Assembly: GCA_964556885.1 (NCBI GenBank)
Contig: CAZKYP010000233.1
Coordinates: 1-5,240, forward strand
Length of the DNA stretch: 5,240 nucleotides
Source: CAZKYP01 sp964556885
Lineage (GTDB): Bacteria > Planctomycetota > Phycisphaerae > Sedimentisphaerales > Anaerobacaceae
Reading direction: 5' to 3'
Each line of letters opens with the position of its first letter. Within the stretch, counting starts at the first letter, position 1. Of the stretch, positions 1-5,240 are shown piece after piece. A program made the translations under genes and the position numbers. The notes beneath the pieces were generated by a model. The model made no database searches, was not told where the DNA came from, and saw only the letters and a list, made by a program, of their open reading frames with translations.

Positions 1-930
1 GCCTGGTACGCCGGAGCAAGAGCGATGGTCACGACATCGGGCGGCGGCTTCGCCCTGATGACCGAAGGATTGAGTCTGGCCGGTATGCTCGAAAGCCCGA
101 TTGTCATCCACCTTGCCCAGAGGCCGGGCCCGGCTACAGGACTTCCCACAAGGACCGAGCAGGCCGACCTTGAACTTGCCCTTCACGCGGGACACGGGGA
201 ATTCCCACGAATTATCCTCGCTCCGGGAAAAACCGAAGACGGATTCTACCTGACACAAAAGGCGTTTAACCTGGCCGATAAATATCAGGTTCCGGTTTTT
301 ATACTTACCGACCAGTACTTCGTAGATTCCTACTACGATACACCAGCACTGGAGCTGTCAAAAATAAAAATCGACAAGCACATAGAAAAAACAAAAAAGG
401 ATTATCAAAGATACGTACTTACTGAAAGCGGCGTCTCACCGAGAGGCATACCGGGCCTGGGAGAAGGTCTGGTTGTCGTCGACAGCGATGAGCATGACAC
501 CAAGGGACACATCTCAGAAGACCTCGATTTGAGAATCAAGATGGTCGATAAAAGACTCAGAAAATTAGACTCTTTCGAAAAAAATGCTATCGGACCTGAA
601 TTAACCGGGCCGGAAGATTATAAAAACCTGATTGTGTGCTGGGGTTCGACGTACAACATCGCTGCGGAGGCCGTACAAAATCTCAGCAGAAAAGATACCG
701 CATTGCTGCACTTCAAACAAGTATACCCCCTGCCGGCTGAAACAGCCAAATATCTAAAAAAAGCAAAGAACCTGTTTATTGTTGAGAATAACGCCACCTC
801 TCAATTTGCAAAGTTGATAAAACTCTATACCGGGATCGAAATCAAAAACAAAATTCTCAAGTACAACGGTCTGAGTTTTTACGTCGAGGAATTAATGGAA
901 AAATTGAACGGATTACTTAATAAGGAATAA
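1..930 (+). CDS. korA: 2-oxoacid:ferredoxin oxidoreductase alpha subunit, 3' part (5' end outside window)
   Basis: This is the last 309 residues of an alpha subunit; the frame is open at base 1, so the true start lies upstream. With the beta subunit it would catalyse CoA-dependent oxidative decarboxylation of a 2-oxoacid (2-oxoglutarate to succinyl-CoA in KorAB) with ferredoxin reduction in the cytoplasm. Visible residues 1-110 are the end of the pyrimidine-binding PFOR domain I, with the family motif RPGPATGLPT (41-50) followed by Q54 and D56, and GHGEFPR (64-70). The segment DSDEHDTKGHISED (about 161-174) is typical of KorA. Residues about 207-300 look like the PFOR domain II/transketolase C-like fold. 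KorA proteins of this type often carry an N-terminal gamma domain and run to 550-600 residues, so about half may be missing; whether gamma is fused cannot be seen. The exact substrate is inferred; another 2-oxoacid is possible. It ends 4 bases before the beta gene. Confidence 0.9.
   Translation, partial: AWYAGARAMVTTSGGGFALMTEGLSLAGMLESPIVIHLAQRPGPATGLPTRTEQADLELALHAGHGEFPRIILAPGKTEDGFYLTQKAFNLADKYQVPVFILTDQYFVDSYYDTPALELSKIKIDKHIEKTKKDYQRYVLTESGVSPRGIPGLGEGLVVVDSDEHDTKGHISEDLDLRIKMVDKRLRKLDSFEKNAIGPELTGPEDYKNLIVCWGSTYNIAAEAVQNLSRKDTALLHFKQVYPLPAETAKYLKKAKNLFIVENNATSQFAKLIKLYTGIEIKNKILKYNGLSFYVEELMEKLNGLLNKE
922..926 (+). promoter_or_regulatory. Ribosome binding site deciding the GTG start of the beta subunit
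   Basis: AAGGA lies 8 bases before the GTG at 935 and overlaps the last codons of the alpha gene, so the beta gene is probably translationally coupled to it. The next in-frame ATG (956) has no comparable site upstream, which is why GTG is preferred. Confidence 0.7.
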
Positions 931-934
931 TACT

Positions 935-1810
935 GTGGAAAATAAAGCTTTCGATATGACCGGAATTGATATCGCCTGGTGCCCGGGCTGTGGTAATTTC
1001 CCCATTCTTAAAATACTAAAACAGGCCCTGACAAATCTGAAAATCAAACCGGAAAATCTCGTACTGGTTTCGGGTATCGGCCAGGCAGCAAAGATTCCCC
1101 ACTATATCAAAACGAACGTTTTCAACGGACTTCATGGCCGGGCCTTACCGCCCGCAACGGCAATTAAGGCATCCAATCCGGCCCTGACCGTAATCGCCGA
1201 GAGCGGCGACGGCGACATGTACGGTGAAGGCGGCAACCACTTCATACACACTATTCGCAGAAACCCAAACATAACCAATATCGTACACAACAATATGGTC
1301 TACGGCCTCACAAAAGGCCAGGCCTCCCCTACCAGTCAAAAAGGCTTCAAAACTCCTGTCCAGGTTAATGGAGTTTTCCTCGAACCGTTCAATCCGTTAG
1401 CGGTTGCCATCGCTCTTGATGCGAGCTTCGTTGCAAGGGCATTCAGCGGCCACGCGGAACAAACAAGAAACATCATGGAACAGGCAATCAGGCACAACGG
1501 TTATGCACTTGTGGACATCTTTCAACCATGCGTCTCGTTCAACAAACTGAATACCTTCCAGTGGTTCGAGGAAAATACTTATTATCTCGAAGATCACGAT
1601 CCGACCGACCGGAACAAGGCTTTCGAGAAGGCAACCGAAACGGACAAGCTCCCGCTCGGAATCTTTTATAGAAGTTCGGCAAAACCATCATTCGAAGAAA
1701 ACACAGGCATATTCAAAGACAATCAAACTCCTTTGTATGAACGCGAACCAGACATGAAAAGGTTGTCCGCCCTAATTGACAAGTACAGAATAGCCGGCCG
1801 ACAATTTTAA
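935..1810 (+). CDS. korB: 2-oxoacid:ferredoxin oxidoreductase beta subunit (TPP-binding)
   Basis: This complete 291-residue subunit binds thiamine diphosphate and, in related enzymes, a [4Fe-4S] cluster that passes electrons to ferredoxin. What is seen: CPGCG at 16-20, NGLHGRALP at 64-72, the TPP/Mg motif GDGD at 91-94 with NN at 119-120, YGLTKGQASPTS at 123-134, and QPC at 197-199. The length is normal for KorB-type beta subunits. In characterised relatives the cluster is held by the two CPGC cysteines, a Cys in a GIGCS motif and the Cys of QPC. Here the third position is Gln50, in GIGQAAKIP. From memory, GIGQ recurs in beta subunits of anaerobic bacteria, so this is probably a subfamily trait and not a fault. 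GTG is used as start with an AAGGA site upstream. It forms an operon with the alpha gene. The substrate (2-oxoglutarate or another 2-oxoacid) is not fixed by the sequence. Confidence 0.93.
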   Translation: MENKAFDMTGIDIAWCPGCGNFPILKILKQALTNLKIKPENLVLVSGIGQAAKIPHYIKTNVFNGLHGRALPPATAIKASNPALTVIAESGDGDMYGEGGNHFIHTIRRNPNITNIVHNNMVYGLTKGQASPTSQKGFKTPVQVNGVFLEPFNPLAVAIALDASFVARAFSGHAEQTRNIMEQAIRHNGYALVDIFQPCVSFNKLNTFQWFEENTYYLEDHDPTDRNKAFEKATETDKLPLGIFYRSSAKPSFEENTGIFKDNQTPLYEREPDMKRLSALIDKYRIAGRQF

Positions 1811-1822
1811 GAATTGCAGGTC

Positions 1823-1902
1823 AAAAAAAAGAGGACCGCAGCAGAACAACGGCACATTCAATGTAGCTAATGCACCGGCCGTTTTTTCTGCCGTCGGTCC
1901 TC
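1823..1902 (-). terminator. Intrinsic terminator of the S8 protease gene (long hairpin plus U8)
   Basis: Outer arms 1831-1838 and 1895-1902 are a perfect 8-base inverted repeat (GAGGACCG/CGGTCCTC), continued inward by 1841-1846 with 1886-1891 (GCAGAA/TTCTGC). Read leftward, the hairpin is followed at once by eight U (A8 at 1823-1830 on the + strand). A further inner stem, 1869-1876 with 1851-1858, closes fully only in leftward RNA because two of its eight pairs are G-U. It lies about 45 bases past the protease stop codon. Confidence 0.85.
1848..1887 (+). terminator. Possible rightward terminator of korAB, nested in the larger hairpin
   Basis: AACGGC (1848-1853) pairs with GCCGTT (1878-1883), and the T run at 1882-1887 overlaps and follows the stem. 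This is a weak intrinsic terminator shape for transcripts coming from korB. The loop is long (24 bases) and the stem short, so the larger outer hairpin may instead act in both directions. Confidence 0.4.
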
Positions 1903-1947
1903 GGTTTACAATTCGGATTGTCTCTTAATAATCCACAATCCACATTT

Positions 1948-4830
1948 CTATTGAATGTACGTTATCTCCAGTTTTGCACCGTATTCCGCACCCCGGTCAA
2001 AAGTTGACATACGACGAGTGCCACCTTCAGTACCTCGTGCTCCATATACAATTACTAATGCATTACCTGCCTTCCACCCGCCGCGACTTATAACTTCACC
2101 GACTACAGCGGAAATGTCGGGACTCGTCCGCCATGAATTGATTACCCAGGCACTAGTATGATCCCAGTTTACTCCGGCGGTTGTCAGGACCATTGAACCC
2201 ATCTTGCGTGTATCACTAAATGATGCAGAATCGTCTGCATTCTCGGCCTTTATCACTCCATAAAGGGGACTGCTAACTTCCGTATCATAAGCACACACTT
2301 TCAAATATGCGCTCGTAATTAAAGCACCTGACGGAATATCAATATTAGCAAATCGCATGGCAGACATATAAAATGGCGGGTCATAACCTGTTTGACCACC
2401 CGTTTTCATGCTGGCTAAAGTCAGGCTTTGACCGGACGAACTCCATGCATATCCGTCATCCTCACCGGCCGCCACCTGAACCTCTATGGTATTGCTCGAT
2501 ACCTGTCCAAATGCACCTGCCACATTCAACCGGCCGTATCCGTAGTAATTATTCGTACCGTTCTGGTAATCCACTCTACCGATTTTATCACAATTTTCTC
2601 GCATGGTGTTCCGAACATCGGTTGCAGTCATGTTGGGATCCATCGACAACAGCAATGCTCCGACTCCGGCCGCCAATGGTGTAGATGCTGATGTACCGCC
2701 AAAATCTGTGTAATATTTCCCGGAGTCATAACCAGCCACACCGGTCCTGTCGGTTGTAACAATACTTTTCGAACCGCCGCTGCTCGGCACGACAAAATCA
2801 AGCTCCGAACCGTAACAGCTATAATCCGAACGATAATCAAAGTCCGTACATGCACCGACTGCAATTGTATAGGGATGTTTCGCCGGATAACTCACCGACG
2901 ACACCGTGTCAAACAACATACCTGGAATTTCAGCCAACGGACCATATAGACCGCGGTCGCTGTAATTATATACATATAAGTTAAACGTGTCGTCCGGTTC
3001 AGACGAAGGCCAAAATTTGAATGAGATACCTGGTATTGTACTATCCGTGGTTAAGAATTCAGGGGCCATAACCATTGCTTCCTGAGAATTACCGATATCC
3101 TCTGCACGAAGCTGATAACGAGCCGTTCCATAAGCATGACCCGGATCATCATGAATATACCAGCCCGGGTAACCATAATTAGTAAACGGCCTTAAATTCC
3201 AGCCGGAAGGAGTCGTTAAAGTATCTAAACGAGTAAGAACCCCATCCGCATTTTCAAAATCCGCTATCCATATCGTGTCATCACCCATGCTCACTGAGCT
3301 GTCCTTTTTATATGACAGCACCCACGACCACCTACTGGCCCAAGCGCCGCTTACATTTGGTGTATCAAACCATATATAACCGCTTGCATCGTTGCCTGAG
3401 GCGCAAAACATAGGGCATCCTTTACCGCCCCGACCCTGTGTAGCTGCAACCGTCAGAGCTTCACTTATTGAAACCGATTCCGATATTCCGAAACTCATAC
3501 TTAGTATATCGGCACCGCGCCAGCGCTTGCCATCGGGAGTGAATCCGGCGGTATAGTAAACAGACTCGGCTACATCCGAAATATAATAATCCTCTTTAGC
3601 AATTATAATCGGCATAAATTTGCAGTTAAAGGCACAGCCGGCAATGCCCAGATTGTTGTCACCGACCGCAGCAGCAAGTCCGGCACAGGCAGTACCGTGA
3701 TTATCATCTTCTGTGTCAGGACTTGGATTATTGTCGTCGTTATAAAAATCCCACCCATTGACATCGTCAACATAACCATTCCCGTCATCGTCTATACCGT
3801 TCCCGGCGATTTCATTTTCATTAATCCATACATTTGCGTTTAGGTCCTCATGCTGCAAATCGAAACCATTATCAAGAACGGCAATAATGACCTGGTCACT
3901 GCCTGTTGTGACCTCCCATGCCTGCTGAACACCCATTTTTTTCAGGTACCACTGTTCGTCGAAGCGTGGATCGTTCGGTGTATAGCCAAAGCTGTCAATC
4001 TGACTCACAAAATCTGGTTCGGCCCATGCTATTGCCGGATTCTGGCAATAGGCCTCACACGTATCAAGAAGCTTTTCTGGTGTGCAGTTCTGTATCTCAA
4101 GAATAAACTGGTCATTTGTGCCTTTTATACCTCTTACTAACGACACCCCCATAGCATCATTGATCGCATTTAGCCTGGCAAGGCTTGTTCCATCAGCAAG
4201 CTTGACAATAAACTGTTCGGTCGGTATCTGTTCCAGGCCGCTCTCGGAATTAATGTAGACTGGAACTGCACTCTCGACGCCGGGGATTTCGCTAAACAGA
4301 CCTATCGATATAGCCAGTTGATTTAAAGACTGTTTTTCAGATGTTTTTAGAACCGTAATGCCGAATTTAGGTATTTCCCGGTCCACAACAAATGAACCAT
4401 TTTGTCGCCCTATCTCGCTTAGGCTGTTCATAATTGAAACACTTTGTCCTGATCGAGAACGGACCGCTATCTTGTCAAGTGAGCGAACAAGACTAATCTT
4501 CCGGCCGTCAACCCTGTAAAACTCGTTCGTATCTTCCGAAACCTCGGCCTCATTGGTAACCTTTGTAATAGCCTGAACATCCATCGTTTGTCTGTTCGGT
4601 ACAATTTCGGCAAGATTTATGGGCTCTTTTGGTAACTCAACAAAACGAACTTCTTCCGATACGCATATATCGCTCCATAACAGCATAAATAATATAACAA
4701 TTAGGCTGCAAACCATACCAAACATCGATGATCGTTTAACCTTCAATCCTCGTGATTTGGTTATAAACCTGCATTTGGCCCCACCGCTCCCAATTTTACT
4801 TCTCTGGCAATCTGAATCTTCGCTTTTCAT
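1948..4830 (-). CDS. Secreted S8-family (subtilisin-like) serine protease with internal insertion and C-terminal beta domain
   Basis: This 960-residue exported endopeptidase carries a complete subtilase active site: Asp320 in AVLDNG, His378 in DDNHGTACAG, oxyanion Asn480 in ASGN, and Ser714 in GGTSASTP. Order of parts: a basic N-terminal stretch, a hydrophobic segment (37-52) with possible signal peptidase cleavage after Ser58, two prodomain-like units (about 116-195 and 203-277), the catalytic domain (about 290-775), and a C-terminal beta-rich domain (780-960) resembling the CBM96/DNRLRE-like modules of extracellular proteins. An Asp/Asn/Gly-rich loop (333-361, GNGIDDDGNGYVDD at 343-356) probably binds calcium. 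Asn480 and Ser714 are 234 residues apart, against 66 in subtilisin BPN', so about 160 extra residues (485-645) are inserted. ATG at 4830 is chosen for its AGGAG site 7 bases upstream; stop is TAG. There is no sorting signal, dockerin or lipobox. The substrate is unknown: nutrient proteolysis or processing of own surface proteins are both possible. It is monocistronic and convergent with korAB. Confidence 0.93.
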   Translation of the reverse strand: MKSEDSDCQRSKIGSGGAKCRFITKSRGLKVKRSSMFGMVCSLIVILFMLLWSDICVSEEVRFVELPKEPINLAEIVPNRQTMDVQAITKVTNEAEVSEDTNEFYRVDGRKISLVRSLDKIAVRSRSGQSVSIMNSLSEIGRQNGSFVVDREIPKFGITVLKTSEKQSLNQLAISIGLFSEIPGVESAVPVYINSESGLEQIPTEQFIVKLADGTSLARLNAINDAMGVSLVRGIKGTNDQFILEIQNCTPEKLLDTCEAYCQNPAIAWAEPDFVSQIDSFGYTPNDPRFDEQWYLKKMGVQQAWEVTTGSDQVIIAVLDNGFDLQHEDLNANVWINENEIAGNGIDDDGNGYVDDVNGWDFYNDDNNPSPDTEDDNHGTACAGLAAAVGDNNLGIAGCAFNCKFMPIIIAKEDYYISDVAESVYYTAGFTPDGKRWRGADILSMSFGISESVSISEALTVAATQGRGGKGCPMFCASGNDASGYIWFDTPNVSGAWASRWSWVLSYKKDSSVSMGDDTIWIADFENADGVLTRLDTLTTPSGWNLRPFTNYGYPGWYIHDDPGHAYGTARYQLRAEDIGNSQEAMVMAPEFLTTDSTIPGISFKFWPSSEPDDTFNLYVYNYSDRGLYGPLAEIPGMLFDTVSSVSYPAKHPYTIAVGACTDFDYRSDYSCYGSELDFVVPSSGGSKSIVTTDRTGVAGYDSGKYYTDFGGTSASTPLAAGVGALLLSMDPNMTATDVRNTMRENCDKIGRVDYQNGTNNYYGYGRLNVAGAFGQVSSNTIEVQVAAGEDDGYAWSSSGQSLTLASMKTGGQTGYDPPFYMSAMRFANIDIPSGALITSAYLKVCAYDTEVSSPLYGVIKAENADDSASFSDTRKMGSMVLTTAGVNWDHTSAWVINSWRTSPDISAVVGEVISRGGWKAGNALVIVYGARGTEGGTRRMSTFDRGAEYGAKLEITYIQ

Positions 4831-4837
4831 TATTGTT

Positions 4838-4842
4838 CTCCT
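4838..4842 (-). promoter_or_regulatory. Ribosome binding site of the protease gene
   Basis: Read leftward the sequence is AGGAG, followed by 7 bases and then ATG. It fixes the start at 4830 and argues against the in-frame Met36 (4723-4725), which has no good site, although Met36 would give a more usual signal peptide. Confidence 0.8.
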
Positions 4843-4867
4843 GACTGTATTATTAAATAAGGGTTTA

Positions 4868-4886
4868 ATGCGCAGACTATGCGCAG
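4868..4886. repeat. Pair of 8-base direct repeats, 11-base period
   Basis: ATGCGCAG occurs at 4868-4875 and again at 4879-4886, so the copies sit one helical turn apart, 38 to 56 bases before the protease start. Each copy contains the palindrome TGCGCA. The spacing suits a protein binding side by side on one face of the DNA, but a function is only inferred; the GC-rich pair stands out in AT-rich surroundings. Confidence 0.55.
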
Positions 4887-4982
4887 CAACATCAAAATTG
4901 AAGTTTTTTCACAGTTACAAAATGATTTACATCGCTATCATCCTCATTACTACCCGCAAGTTGTAAACCAAGAGTTAATTAC

Positions 4983-5010
4983 ATGATACATTACTTAATA
5001 TTGAAGTCAA
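4983..5010 (-). promoter_or_regulatory. Candidate sigma70-type promoter of the protease gene
   Basis: Read leftward, TTGACT (5005-5010; 5 of 6 to TTGACA) is followed after 16 bases by TATCAT (4983-4988; 5 of 6 to TATAAT). Transcription would begin near 4976, leaving a leader of about 145 bases before the ATG. AT-rich DNA yields such matches by chance, so this is a candidate only. Confidence 0.45.
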
Positions 5011-5032
5011 GAAAAATCTCCTTCAAAGAAAG

Positions 5033-5038
5033 ATTATA
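5033..5038 (-). promoter_or_regulatory. Isolated perfect -10 hexamer
   Basis: Read leftward this is TATAAT. No good -35 hexamer lies 15 to 18 bases upstream; that position is instead occupied by the A-tract/T-tract palindrome at 5055-5069. It could be a second, regulator-dependent promoter, or chance in AT-rich DNA. Confidence 0.25.
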
Positions 5039-5040
5039 AG

Positions 5041-5076
5041 GGCCATAAATACTGAAAAACGACGTTTTTATAGGCC
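5041..5076. repeat. Imperfect palindrome with perfect AAAAACGACGTTTTT core
   Basis: The core at 5055-5069 is a perfect inverted repeat about a central A (5062). Outer arms GGCC (5041-5044) and GGCC (5073-5076) can also pair, with ATA/TAT beside them allowing one bulge. No U run follows on either strand, so it does not look like an intrinsic terminator. An operator or a cruciform-forming site is the alternative. Confidence 0.5.
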
Positions 5077-5240
5077 GTAATATTCCTTTTGAGTCACTTC
5101 ATTCCCGCATTTTCCATTAACTTTTTTCCTGATTCACATCCTCTTCCAGCCCATAATCGGCATATTTATCCATAGACATAACTACAAAAATACACAAAAA
5201 TTATCCTGTGAAGCCGCTTTGAAATTTCCCTATAAGGTCC

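Larger units (their letters stand above)
4831..5240. other. AT-rich upstream region without a convincing gene
   Basis: This 410-base stretch has no open frame of gene size on either strand that shows protein-like features. It holds the protease ribosome binding site, a candidate promoter, an 11-base-period direct repeat and an imperfect palindrome, each listed separately. The rest (about 5077-5240) is AT-rich with no feature I recognise. Two frames are open leftward from the right edge, ending in stops at 5201-5203 and at 5166-5168, and could be the tail of a gene lying outside, but they are too short to judge. Confidence 0.6.

Noticed and set aside
1145..1597. Leftward open frames of about 65 codons inside the beta subunit gene
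   Set aside because: They lie antisense to a well-conserved korB frame, have no ribosome site and no protein-family features.
1908..1921. Small hairpin ACAAT-TCGG-ATTGT
   Set aside because: Only five base pairs and no following U run; the neighbouring long hairpin explains termination better.
1930..1944. Two overlapping copies of AATCCACA just after the protease stop
   Set aside because: A 7-base-period repeat of only two units, too short to support a function.
2373..2864. Several open frames of 78 to 103 codons on both strands inside the protease gene
   Set aside because: All overlap the conserved catalytic Ser region in other frames and show composition typical of shadow frames.
4657..4734. 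Lipoprotein or twin-arginine signal in the protease
   Set aside because: The Cys at 56 sits in SDIC, which does not fit a lipobox, and there is no RR motif before the hydrophobic segment.
4619..4966. Rightward 115-codon frame across the protease start
   Set aside because: It is antisense to the signal segment, has no ribosome site, and its hydrophobic look comes from the complementary strand.
4983..5039. Rightward 18-codon frame starting at ATG 4983
   Set aside because: No convincing ribosome site; it is complementary to the candidate promoter and in AT-rich DNA.
5117..5179. Leftward 20-codon frame (MSMDKYADYGLEEDVNQEKS)
   Set aside because: There is no ribosome site before its ATG and no recognisable feature; chance is sufficient explanation.
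5184..5201. Two copies of ACAAAAAT with a 10-base period
   Set aside because: Low-complexity A-rich DNA; expected by chance here.

Overview
The window holds three protein-coding genes and about 410 bases of AT-rich, apparently non-coding DNA at the right end. The organism is bacterial. A ferredoxin-linked 2-oxoacid oxidoreductase points to anaerobic carbon metabolism. The large secreted subtilase, with an Asp/Asn-rich calcium-type loop and a C-terminal beta domain, is a style I associate with Planctomycetota (Phycisphaerae/Sedimentisphaerales) and similar environmental bacteria. This placement comes from protein style only and is tentative.

Left part (1-1810, + strand): the 3' half of a 2-oxoacid:ferredoxin oxidoreductase alpha subunit (KorA type), then 4 bases later the complete beta subunit (KorB type). 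The beta subunit has a GTG start with its own ribosome binding site. Together they should form one enzyme that oxidatively decarboxylates a 2-oxoacid (probably 2-oxoglutarate) to the acyl-CoA and reduces ferredoxin. The beta subunit keeps three of the four usual iron-sulfur cysteines and has Gln at the fourth.

Middle (1811-1947): a convergent intergenic space. A long hairpin is followed by U8 for the leftward gene, and a nested smaller stem followed by a T run could serve the rightward korAB operon.

Main part (1948-4830, - strand): a single 960-residue secreted S8 serine protease. In order it has a signal/anchor segment, two tandem prodomain-like units, a catalytic domain with Asp320, His378, Asn480 and Ser714, an insertion of about 160 residues between Asn480 and Ser714, and a C-terminal beta-sandwich-like domain. 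It is transcribed toward korAB and shows no functional link to it.

Right part (4831-5240): the upstream region of the protease. It has a clear ribosome binding site, a plausible sigma70-type promoter about 150 bases upstream, a pair of 8-base direct repeats one helical turn apart, and an imperfect palindrome beside a perfect TATAAT. No RNA gene, CRISPR array or mobile element was seen. I see no clear new multi-gene system. The most unusual items are the protease insertion, the Gln substitution in the beta subunit and the regulatory structures.
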